55,546 nucleotides of DNA from Bacteroidales bacterium (GTDB lineage: Bacteria > Bacteroidota > Bacteroidia > Bacteroidales > F082): positions 1-55,546 of the forward strand of contig JAKSNA010000019.1 in NCBI GenBank assembly GCA_024400295.1, written 5' to 3'. This document shows positions 1 through 8,143 of the stretch, one piece after another. Every line of letters begins with the position of its first letter. Position 1 is the first letter of the stretch. Made by a program: the position numbers and the translations under genes. The notes under the pieces were generated by a model. That model was given only the letters and a program-made list of their open reading frames with translations. It searched no databases and was not told where the DNA came from.

Positions 1-2
1 TG

Positions 3-98
3 GCGAGACGCATCTTCCACAACCTCCGCGGCAGCGTGCCGTTCTGGCTCTGCCTCGCCGTCTCCATCGGCATGGAGGTGGCTCCCACCCCGGACTAA
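3..98 (+). CDS. C-terminal end of an unidentified protein (partial)
   Basis: An open frame enters the window at base 3 and stops with TAA at 96-98, giving 31 residues. It contains a hydrophobic stretch (VPFWLCLAVSIGMEV) and ends with a short polar tail. This would fit the last membrane segment of an integral membrane protein. The other two forward frames are also open for a while, so frame choice rests on the hydrophobic pattern and on the stop lying before the hairpin at 172-199. No family can be assigned. Confidence 0.35.
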   Translation, partial: ARRIFHNLRGSVPFWLCLAVSIGMEVAPTPD

Positions 99-171
99 TG
101 ACAAAGGCGCACACACCACGACAGAAGGCGTAAAATTCGATTTAAATGTCAATTAAACACCATTAAAACAA

Positions 172-199
172 AAGAGGTTGCGTTATTATGCAACCTCTT
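172..199. terminator. Bidirectional intrinsic terminator between convergent genes
   Basis: The 10-bp arms AAGAGGTTGC and GCAACCTCTT enclose an 8-base loop. On the minus strand the stem is followed by TTTTGTTTT, and on the plus strand by CTTTAT. The hairpin lies between the forward gene ending at 98 and the reverse gene ending at 229. The stem motif AGAGGTT/AACCTCT recurs in the terminator at 55316-55353. Confidence 0.75.
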
Positions 200-228
200 C
201 TTTATAGCAAAAAAATGTACTTTTCATT

Positions 229-3200
229 TTAAAAAAGTGTACTTTTTGTTTTTGGGATTATACATGATGTCATTCCATCGCCGCAAGTCATCCTGATAAA
301 ATACACACCTGATGTTTTTGGGCTGCTGATGTCTCCAATGCCGTTGACAGTATGTTCTGACACCTTCCTACCGATGGCATCGAATATCTCAACCTTTGCG
401 ATATGGTTCACGCTGACAGTGATGGCACCACCTCTTCCGACAGGATTAGGATGTATGCCTGCAACGAAGTCGCTCTCATCCACGACAGATGTCACTTGAA
501 ACTCAATGACGTATGGGTTCGTCACAGAGCCTTCGGTGGCATTGGCATGGAAGATAACCTGATTGTCGGCAAAACCTTCCATCTCAACATCGTTTTCAAT
601 ATCATAGAGTCTGAAGTTGAAGACATCATTTTCTTGACCGTGGAGTGTAAGGAAGAAGATGTATCTGTCGAACGGCTCTATATACAAGGCTCTTGCGCTG
701 CCACGGCATTCGTCGCCGCAAAATGCTCCGACCTCGAAGTTGCCGTTTCTCACTTCCTCGCCGTTGATGCTGATGACGCTTGTGGCTGTCATGTTATCGG
801 GAAACTGATGGATGTCGGGATTCCAATGGAACTCGGTGGTGTCACTGGTACCTGCCTCTCCTTTGGTCGTGTTATAGGTGAGGGTCATGGCATTAGAGCC
901 GGTGTTTCGGTACATGTAGCCTTCACCCGGCTGCATTGTGTTGAGTGTCCCGACCCATCCGTAACCAGACACATACTCTGCATATTGGGACTGTGACTTG
1001 ATGTAATCACCGTCCTTTGCGCTCAATCCGGAAAGGGCTGTGTTGATGGCGGCACTTTGTGCCGACGGGTATCCAACCCATGTCCAGCCTGTCGAAAGCT
1101 GTATCGGGTGGCTTGACGGCGTGGCTTTGGCACCTGAGATGTTGAGAGTGCCTGCCGAACTCATCTGAAGCATATACATCTGTTCGTTCTCGACCGCGTT
1201 GAGAAGTCCGTACCAATTGCCTTCGATGTACTCAATGTAATTATACTGTGACTTCATGTATGTCCCGTTGCTGCCGACGGCTGTCAGCACCTTGCCGAGA
1301 CCTTCGCCGCCTGATGTCTCGACGGCTGTCGAGATCCAGTTCCAGCCGCTGCTCACCGCCTTCGACTGGATGCTGAAGGTCATATTCGGGTCATCACCTG
1401 TAGCCATGTTGGTCCCGTTCGGGCTGCTCATTACTATGTTGGATGCCGAAATCGGGAACTCTGTCGCGATGACGTTGGCATTGCGGTGCATGGTGGCATA
1501 GACTACCGTGCCTTCGTGATCATCTATCAGACTATTGCTCATCGAGAAGATAATGATGCGGAAGGTGTTTTTATTCTTCCTCGTGGCACTGATGGTGTGA
1601 CTGGCACAACGTCCGCCGAGATGGAAGTCCGACGGGTTAAGCGTGTATGACTCGCTCGGATATGTGAAGTCGGTCTGTATGGCGGTGATGTCACTGTAGT
1701 TGTCCATGTCGATGTTGACATCAACATCAAGGTCTGCATTGACAGCACCTGTTGACAGCACCAATGCGTTTGGCTCGTACGGGCTTGCCGTGACATTGAC
1801 GTTGAACATACGCCTCTCTGGGTCGTTGGTATAAAGCTGCATGATGGCCTCGACATCACCGGCTATCTCACCTTTGTAACTCACACGAAGATTTGTACTC
1901 GCATACTGCTCTATGACAACAGGTAAGTCGTTTGATACCGAAAAACAAGAGTTCGTGAAGTTTATGCTTTCGATTCTCAACTGCGCATTACCTTGATTGT
2001 AAATATTGAAGTCTTTAGTAAGTGTCTCGGTAAGCGGTGTCTCGCCCATGCTGAAACTGCTGCTGCACGACATTCTCGGACTTCTTACGTTCACATATCC
2101 GCTGTAAGTGCCGGATGTTACATTGGTGCCTGTGTCGTCTGAAAGGATGACGTCATGCGGATAAAGATAATAGTTGCCATACTGACCGTCAATCTGCACG
2201 TCGAATGAAAGTATTTTGCCGTCTTCTCCGCTGAATGGGGTGTTCGACGGCGAATATGCCATGACGACGAGCGTGTCGTTCCTCATGCTGCCGACGGCGA
2301 TATGGTCACTTTGCCGTGATGTGAGTTCAACGCTGTTGGCGACAAACTTCAACGCCGACGGCATTTTGAATTTGAACTGGAGTCCGACGATGGCATCCAT
2401 ATTGTTGACATTCAAGTCGATGCTTACTGTCTCATCGCAATAGCCCGAGGTGTTGGCCACATGCAACTCGTTGACCGAATAAGGCTCGGCCGTCACAGTG
2501 GCTGTCTGGCTGCCGTTGATGGCATTTGAAACCACCGTGATCGTGTAATTCACTGAACCTGAAACCATCGGGGCGAATTTGATATTGAATGGCGCCGTGC
2601 CACCGCTTTGAATGACCGTCTCCGTGAACGACGGGCACGACAGCGTGGCGTCAGAGAACTGCAGCCCGCTAACTGTCAGCGGTTCGTTGCCGCTGTTTCG
2701 CACGTATAAAGTGCTGTTATATGTGCTTCTTATCGGAATCCTTCCGTAGTTGATCATCGGGTTGGTGACCTGTGCTTTCGGAGAAAGTATCGTCACGTTG
2801 CCGGCTGTTGTCGAGAGTGCGAGGCTGTTACCTGCCGCGTCGGCGATTTTTGCCTTCGCGAGATTGACGGCGTTGTCGCCCGGCTCGTTGAGGAGTTTCA
2901 GCCGAAATGTCATGACATCGCCGCTGTTGCCCGAAAACTCTGCATTTGCGAAAGAATAGGCGTATATCTTCAGTATCTTGTTGAGAACCGTCGCCGAGAG
3001 CAGATGGCCGTTGCTTCTGCCGGTGAGTGCCGCCGAATTGACGACATACTGGAGGTTGTCGCCGAGCGGTATCTCCGTCTGAAACGCCACGAAACTGTCG
3101 GTGTTCTCGATGGATATGCTTAATGTGACCTCATCCTGCGGATGCCCCGATGACGACGAGACAGCCATCGTGTTCTGGGCGAAGGCTGTCAGACCTATGC

Positions 3201-3243
3201 CCAGAACTATCAACAAGAAAAGGTGTTTTATTATTCTATTCAT
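229..3243 (-). CDS. Secreted multidomain cohesin-like protein with T9SS C-terminal domain
   Basis: This 1004-residue protein is predicted to be exported and anchored or released by the type IX secretion system. It has a signal peptide (about 1-23, ending TAFAQ). Three cohesin-like beta-sandwich modules lie near residues 25-150, 260-390 and 490-615, alternating with choice-of-anchor-D-like modules near 155-255 and 395-485. Two repeats beginning GWNWIS and GWTWVG occupy about 620-790. The last ~80 residues (from IHPNPVGRGG) are a T9SS type A sorting domain. The gene lies 24 bases behind the subtilase gene on the same strand, so the two are probably co-transcribed. It has no recognisable enzyme domain and looks like a surface scaffold or adhesin. 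The cohesin assignment is by pattern and needs a profile search. Confidence 0.8.
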   Translation of the reverse strand: MNRIIKHLFLLIVLGIGLTAFAQNTMAVSSSSGHPQDEVTLSISIENTDSFVAFQTEIPLGDNLQYVVNSAALTGRSNGHLLSATVLNKILKIYAYSFANAEFSGNSGDVMTFRLKLLNEPGDNAVNLAKAKIADAAGNSLALSTTAGNVTILSPKAQVTNPMINYGRIPIRSTYNSTLYVRNSGNEPLTVSGLQFSDATLSCPSFTETVIQSGGTAPFNIKFAPMVSGSVNYTITVVSNAINGSQTATVTAEPYSVNELHVANTSGYCDETVSIDLNVNNMDAIVGLQFKFKMPSALKFVANSVELTSRQSDHIAVGSMRNDTLVVMAYSPSNTPFSGEDGKILSFDVQIDGQYGNYYLYPHDVILSDDTGTNVTSGTYSGYVNVRSPRMSCSSSFSMGETPLTETLTKDFNIYNQGNAQLRIESINFTNSCFSVSNDLPVVIEQYASTNLRVSYKGEIAGDVEAIMQLYTNDPERRMFNVNVTASPYEPNALVLSTGAVNADLDVDVNIDMDNYSDITAIQTDFTYPSESYTLNPSDFHLGGRCASHTISATRKNKNTFRIIIFSMSNSLIDDHEGTVVYATMHRNANVIATEFPISASNIVMSSPNGTNMATGDDPNMTFSIQSKAVSSGWNWISTAVETSGGEGLGKVLTAVGSNGTYMKSQYNYIEYIEGNWYGLLNAVENEQMYMLQMSSAGTLNISGAKATPSSHPIQLSTGWTWVGYPSAQSAAINTALSGLSAKDGDYIKSQSQYAEYVSGYGWVGTLNTMQPGEGYMYRNTGSNAMTLTYNTTKGEAGTSDTTEFHWNPDIHQFPDNMTATSVISINGEEVRNGNFEVGAFCGDECRGSARALYIEPFDRYIFFLTLHGQENDVFNFRLYDIENDVEMEGFADNQVIFHANATEGSVTNPYVIEFQVTSVVDESDFVAGIHPNPVGRGGAITVSVNHIAKVEIFDAIGRKVSEHTVNGIGDISSPKTSGVYFIRMTCGDGMTSCIIPKTKSTLF

Positions 3244-3267
3244 GTTGTTTAATTGGATGATTATTTA

Positions 3268-6200
3268 TTATCTCATATAAACAACCTTATTTCTCTGAAC
3301 CTCAACGCCGTTCACCACCATGTTGATGATATAGACGCCGTTGGTGATGCCGGCGGCGGGCTGCCAGTCGAAGGTGTATTCTCCACGGCTTTGTGTGCCG
3401 AAGTCGAATGCCGCAACCTGCTGGCCAGTGATGCTGTTGATGGTGAATGTGACATTGCCTTCCGACTCACCTATAATATAAGGTATGGTGACACTGCCGT
3501 TGAACGGGTTCGGGTAAGGCCGGTTAATGATGTAGATGTTGTTTTCGGCGACACCTGTGTTGGCCTGCTCCACTGCAAGCACACCGCCGCCTTCGAGGTC
3601 TGAGAGAACCATGTCATCGACATTCGCACTGCCGATTCTGAGCAAGGCGTGTCTTCCGACTTCGAGTTTCTTCCCTGCCATGCTGAAAGCGAGGAACATG
3701 TAACGGCCGTCGTCCATGCGCTGCCCGACTTGTTCAAAGTCATTGAGTGCACTGAGGGGTTCTATTTCAGCATCGTCTTCAATGTTGAAGAACACCTGAA
3801 CGCCGGCGAGTTCCACAGGAGTATCGACATAGAGTATTCCGTCGGTGATTGAATAAACCGCCGTCGCAGTGAGTTCCGTATCTGCCTGATACTTACCGGT
3901 GTTGATGATATTGATGACACTCACGATGTCGAGCACGTCAACCTCGCCGTCGTTGTTCACGTCGGCTGCTCCGAAGATGAACGGCTGCGGGTTCTCGCCC
4001 GTGATGTAGTTGACGATGGTGACGATGTCGCTGACATCGACGGTGAGTGAGCCGTTAGCGTCGCCGGGGGAGGCCGTGAGCGGGATGGTGCTGACGTTTC
4101 TCGAAGGGTCGCTTTCCGAGAGGTCGGTGCGCATGTCGCGGTAGAAGTAGTAGTAACGCTCGCCCGGAGTGACGTTGTAATCGGTGAACGTCAATTCTGT
4201 TATGAGCGTCTCGTTGAGCAGCAGAGTGTCGCTGTTGCCTCTGTCGTTCACCTGATAGCGGTACATGTTGTAGCCGAGGTGGTCGTTGAAGTATATCGAG
4301 TCGTTCTCCCATGTCAAGTCAACCTTGCCGATGCCTGGTGTGGCCTCGAAGCCGGCGCTCATCGAGCCTGCTGTCGCGACCTGCACGTTGAAACGCATGT
4401 TTTCAAGAGGAATCTCGAAGAACTCGTCATCTTTCGCATTTGCGACATAAATTCTGTTGAGGCCGTCGGTTGCCATCGAGGCATCGAGGTTGAGATATGC
4501 GGTGTAGATGTCGCCCGCGTCGTTCCAGCTGCCGTCTGCCGAGATCGAATGCTGAGTGTAAGGCGGACGGACACCCATCGCTATCATTGGAGCGGTGGTC
4601 TTGTCCATGGCACGGTTGAAATACACCTCAAACTTATGGCGGCCTATGCCGAGCGGCGGCATCTGCTCGAAATCGTCCTGGGCGTCGTAGCCTTCGTCTG
4701 AGTTCTCCGGAGTGACCACGACTTTCCAGACGATGCCGTGAGCGCCTGCCACTGGCCGACGTCCGATGTTCGTTATGTCAATATCGCCAAAAGTACCTGA
4801 TTGCGGATAGTTGAAGTCGTAGATATGTTGTCTGATGATGTCGTCGCGACCGCTGCCGAGATACAAGCTTTCATCTACACCAACAGTGAACGGAGTCGAT
4901 GATTGAGTGTATAAATCAAATTGTTCATCAGAACAGCCATAACCACAATTATGTATATTAGAAAAAATATTAATCTTGAAACCACCATAACAATAATTCT
5001 GCATCATTAGATTGCGGTTTCCTGAACTATTCCCTATAATATTATTGTTTAGATACCAACTATTTGTACCACTATAATACTCTTCTGGACTAATGGGAGA
5101 TTCGACAGAACCCACATGAGAACCCCGATTATTGTAAGTCATTGAATAGTCGTAACGTAAAACAAAACTATTAATAACCGTATTATTGTTGATTATGTTT
5201 GATTGTGACATAGCACAGCTTGCAAATGGTGTACTCGCTTTACAATCTTTAATTATTAAATTGTTAAGCTGAGTATATTTAGCCCGATACCATCTCTCTA
5301 GTTGACATTCTCCAATAATAAAAAGATTATCATATTCAGCATAATACGTATGACCCGGAGAACTACCTCCGATGATACCAGGACCATTAATATCACCTAT
5401 ATTACTTATTATACAATACGACAATGTATCATCTCCTTTTAGACTTAAACCTCCCCAATCGTTGCCTAAATCGGTCTTGGTGAAAGTAATCATATTTCCG
5501 GGTTCTCCTATGGCTGAAAGATGTCCGGCGCATGAGAATTTCACTCCGTCTTTGAATTTAAGAACAGTTCCGGGCTCAATTTTCAGCGTCACGCCATCCG
5601 GCACAGCAAGGTTATCGGTCACAATATAGTGTACGTTGGCATGGAGTGTCGTGTTTTCTCTTATCATACCTTTCAGCTCAACTCCGTTCTCCACTTGTAT
5701 TGTGAACGGATAGGAGAGCGTGCCCTGCGCATTAGGGCATGTAGCTTTCAAAACGAGATTTATATATCTCCCGTCAACCACGTTTTCATTCACTTTGAAA
5801 CGGAACGGGTTTGCCGCCTTGCTCTTCGCGTATGCAGAAAGGCTGTGTCCGAAATCGATGTGGCTGTTGTCGAGAAATTCAAGAGTTGTCGGGTCTTCAT
5901 ATTCATCAAACTCAATCCAAAATTCAATGTCGTCTGCCGCGCCCCAGGTGGTTCTTATTGTAGGATAGAGCGCCACTGTCTCGCCGGCATCCGGGCGGTA
6001 GTCGCCGTCGCCGCCGAGGGTGTCGTTCATCTCAAATGCCACCATCTGCAACTGCGCCGGTGCAGGACCTGCATGATAACAGGCATCGAAATTAACGTTG
6101 CCCGTAATCGGGGTGGCGGTGTTTATCAGGTCGCCCCAAAGCATTTCCTGTGAAGGATAGTCCTTCGCGTGAAGCAATGCCGAGATGCCGCCTGCAACCA

Positions 6201-7677
6201 ACGGCGTGGCCATTGAGGTTCCGTTGAGGTACTTGTATTTGCCGTTAGGTATGGTGCTTATCATCTCAGTGCCCGGTGCCATGATCTCATAATTGTAAAG
6301 TTGCTCTTCACCATAGCCGGAGAATGAACCGCCGTCGCAGTCATAGTTGCTATAGCAAGCCATATAGCCGCATTCCCCCGGTGCGGCCTGTGTCGATTGG
6401 ACGCCGAGTACGAAGGTGAAAGCGCCGGGATACATCGGGGAGATGGGATCCATGGGTGAACGTCTGCACGTTGGGCCGAGAGACGCTCCGTCGTTACCTG
6501 CCGCGGCAACAAGCACGCAGCTCTGGTAAGCCTGTCCGAGAGCCTGTTCAAGCGCGATGGAATATGCGTATGTGCCAAGGCTCATGCTGATAACGTCAGC
6601 TCCGTTATTCTTTGCGTAGTTGATGCCTTGGATGAGAGTTGAGACGGCACCGCTGCCATTGCTCTGCAACACTGTCACCGGCATGATATACGCCTTAGGG
6701 TTGGCACCGACAATACCTTTGTAGTTGTCGCCCACAGCCGCCGCAATACCGGCGCAGTGTGTGCCGTGGATGTTGAAGTCGTGGATGTCGCCGGTCTGGT
6801 TCACGAAATCCCAGCCGTGGAGGTCATCGACGAAACCGTTGTTGTCGTTGTCGTTATTGTCGTTGCTCTCGCCCGGGTTTGTCCAGATGTTCGCTTCAAG
6901 GTCGGTGTGTGTGATGTCAACGCCGGTGTCGAGGATGGCGATAACGGCACGCTCGGAGTTGTTGTTATGGTCGTCAGACCAGAGGTCGTCGAGGCCGGTG
7001 GCATGGATGCCCCACTGCACGTGGTAATAAGGGTTTAGGGCGTATGCTATCGTGTTGTGATAGCCGCCGAGTTTGTCGCCGCCGTCCATTGGCAGAGCCG
7101 CACCGCTGTGTGTCTCTGCGTTTGCCGCCGTGGGTTGTTCTTCCATTCCGAGAGCGTATGCGATGTAATTCGGTTCCGCAAACTCCACTTCCGGCAGTTC
7201 TTTGAGCCTTTCGATGAGCTCGTATGTTGAGACGAAATCTTCCGGATTGTCGCTGTTTTCCGTTGAAGGAGTCGCGATTTTCACGAGGCAGAGGCGGCTG
7301 AGGTCGCGTTCAACCACGTCGGGGCCGTTATAGCACGGAGTGGTTTTGAGGGTCCGGTTCGGGTTCTCGTTAGGGAGAAGACGCTCAACTTTCAGGACAT
7401 TAAGAGCTTTAGAGGCGTTAAGGTCATTGAAGAGAGCGTCAACGGCGCGGATGCCGGTCTGCTGGAATTTCCCGTCGCGGTCGTTGAGGATGTCTAACGG
7501 CGTGCCGTCGGCGAACTTCACGATGACTTCGCCTTCGACGGCGTTGTAGCGGCTCCATTTGTCTAACTGTACCACGTCGTAGTCGTTATTGGTGCTACTT
7601 TGCGCGATGGCGCTGATGTTTGTGCTGAGGATGCCTGCGATGGCAAGCACGGCGATTAGTAACAAATGCCTTTTCAT
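3268..7677 (-). CDS. Secreted S8 subtilisin-like serine protease with dockerin-like and T9SS domains
   Basis: This 1469-residue exported protease has a signal peptide (about 1-26) and a propeptide-like region to ~200. The S8 triad is visible: Asp in LDTGVD (~250), His in HGTHCAG (~304) and Ser in GTSMATP (~488), with the oxyanion Asn in AAGNDG (~395). A repetitive, beta-helix-like stretch lies around 730-940. A calcium-loop repeat pair (GDANGSLTVDVSDI and ADVNNDGEVDVLDI, about 1210-1265) is a type I dockerin-like module. A further beta-sandwich follows, then a T9SS sorting domain (from RPYPNPFNG, ~1386) ending KVVYMR. The DNA at about 4880-5460 is much more AT-rich than its flanks. The gene is first in the pair with the cohesin-like protein and has a ~330-base leader containing the structured element at 7728-7893. 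Confidence 0.9.
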   Translation of the reverse strand: MKRHLLLIAVLAIAGILSTNISAIAQSSTNNDYDVVQLDKWSRYNAVEGEVIVKFADGTPLDILNDRDGKFQQTGIRAVDALFNDLNASKALNVLKVERLLPNENPNRTLKTTPCYNGPDVVERDLSRLCLVKIATPSTENSDNPEDFVSTYELIERLKELPEVEFAEPNYIAYALGMEEQPTAANAETHSGAALPMDGGDKLGGYHNTIAYALNPYYHVQWGIHATGLDDLWSDDHNNNSERAVIAILDTGVDITHTDLEANIWTNPGESNDNNDNDNNGFVDDLHGWDFVNQTGDIHDFNIHGTHCAGIAAAVGDNYKGIVGANPKAYIMPVTVLQSNGSGAVSTLIQGINYAKNNGADVISMSLGTYAYSIALEQALGQAYQSCVLVAAAGNDGASLGPTCRRSPMDPISPMYPGAFTFVLGVQSTQAAPGECGYMACYSNYDCDGGSFSGYGEEQLYNYEIMAPGTEMISTIPNGKYKYLNGTSMATPLVAGGISALLHAKDYPSQEMLWGDLINTATPITGNVNFDACYHAGPAPAQLQMVAFEMNDTLGGDGDYRPDAGETVALYPTIRTTWGAADDIEFWIEFDEYEDPTTLEFLDNSHIDFGHSLSAYAKSKAANPFRFKVNENVVDGRYINLVLKATCPNAQGTLSYPFTIQVENGVELKGMIRENTTLHANVHYIVTDNLAVPDGVTLKIEPGTVLKFKDGVKFSCAGHLSAIGEPGNMITFTKTDLGNDWGGLSLKGDDTLSYCIISNIGDINGPGIIGGSSPGHTYYAEYDNLFIIGECQLERWYRAKYTQLNNLIIKDCKASTPFASCAMSQSNIINNNTVINSFVLRYDYSMTYNNRGSHVGSVESPISPEEYYSGTNSWYLNNNIIGNSSGNRNLMMQNYCYGGFKINIFSNIHNCGYGCSDEQFDLYTQSSTPFTVGVDESLYLGSGRDDIIRQHIYDFNYPQSGTFGDIDITNIGRRPVAGAHGIVWKVVVTPENSDEGYDAQDDFEQMPPLGIGRHKFEVYFNRAMDKTTAPMIAMGVRPPYTQHSISADGSWNDAGDIYTAYLNLDASMATDGLNRIYVANAKDDEFFEIPLENMRFNVQVATAGSMSAGFEATPGIGKVDLTWENDSIYFNDHLGYNMYRYQVNDRGNSDTLLLNETLITELTFTDYNVTPGERYYYFYRDMRTDLSESDPSRNVSTIPLTASPGDANGSLTVDVSDIVTIVNYITGENPQPFIFGAADVNNDGEVDVLDIVSVINIINTGKYQADTELTATAVYSITDGILYVDTPVELAGVQVFFNIEDDAEIEPLSALNDFEQVGQRMDDGRYMFLAFSMAGKKLEVGRHALLRIGSANVDDMVLSDLEGGGVLAVEQANTGVAENNIYIINRPYPNPFNGSVTIPYIIGESEGNVTFTINSITGQQVAAFDFGTQSRGEYTFDWQPAAGITNGVYIINMVVNGVEVQRNKVVYMR

Positions 7678-7727
7678 AATAATTGTATTGGGTTGATAAA
7701 TTGTTAATCTTTAAGTTATGACAAGGC

Positions 7728-7893
7728 ATGAAAAAAGCGTGGAACTCGATGTTTTTCATCTGATACATTGAGGTTCTGGACTACCTAATCTCTTCAAATT
7801 ACGAACAAAGCCCACGCAAAACGCGCGGGCACTACTTCGCTTTGTTCTTGAAGAGATTATTGAAATTGTCCAGATTTCAATGTGTCAAGTTAC
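7728..7893 (-). ncRNA. Structured leader element, copy 1 (rod hairpin plus interacting small hairpin)
   Basis: Read on the minus strand, a rod-like hairpin is followed by a small hairpin about 50 bases before the protease start. Rod stems seen on the plus strand are TCTGGAC/GTCCAGA (7775-7781/7868-7874), a perfect 12-bp TAATCTCTTCAA/TTGAAGAGATTA, GAACAAAG/CTTTGTTC, and the tip GCCCACGC/GCGCGGGC, whose single mismatch becomes G·U on the minus strand. The small hairpin is ATGAAAAA/TTTTTCAT (7728-7735/7752-7759). Its loop carries GCGTGG (7737-7742), complementary to CCACGC (7812-7817) at the rod tip. A homologous element lies at 32169-32322. It could be a cis-regulatory RNA, a small RNA or a mobile palindromic element. 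Confidence 0.55.
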
Positions 7894-8010
7894 AGCTAAT
7901 AATGCCTTTTTTTATTATGTTTATTTAGATTTATTCTTTATGTTTCTTACGTATTCTTTTGAGTTTTATGATTTGTTTATACTAATTTTTCCCGTTAATT
8001 TTCCGAGTCG

Positions 8011-8018
8011 CAAAGATA
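8011..8018 (-). promoter_or_regulatory. -7 promoter element for the protease transcript
   Basis: CAAAGATA on the plus strand reads TATCTTTG on the minus strand, a full match to the Bacteroidetes TAnnTTTG element. Transcription from here would give a leader of about 330 bases that contains the structured element at 7728-7893. Confidence 0.55.
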
Positions 8019-8112
8019 ATAATAATTTTGAATATTCAGGATTTTTTTCGGAATAAATGCAATACGTTTTCATCCGCCACTCTTTTTTCTGCACATTGTC
8101 ATCGGAAATGTG

Positions 8113-8120
8113 TATCTTTG
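8113..8120 (+). promoter_or_regulatory. -7 promoter element of the AAA-ATPase-like gene
   Basis: TATCTTTG matches TAnnTTTG and lies 23 bases before the ATG at 8144. It excludes the in-frame ATG at 8057 as the likely start, because that codon lies upstream of the promoter. Confidence 0.65.
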
Positions 8121-8143
8121 CACGTTCAAAAATTCATCAGGAT

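Noticed and set aside
6757..7038. Forward frame over the protease gene, rich in Val
   Set aside because: It is the antisense shadow of the Asn/Asp-rich stretch of the subtilase domain and has no promoter or family signature.
7728..7916. 6S RNA on the plus strand at copy 1 (rod-like, ~185 bases, T run near 7908-7914)
   Set aside because: The second homologous copy at 32169-32322 sits in the same place before another gene, and mismatches favour minus-strand RNA. A 6S RNA is normally single-copy and would not show the second hairpin with loop-tip pairing.
8057..8143. Upstream extension of the AAA-ATPase-like protein from ATG 8057
   Set aside because: The -7 element TATCTTTG at 8113-8120 lies inside this stretch, and the family begins at MGTYINKGNEAFYDIR.
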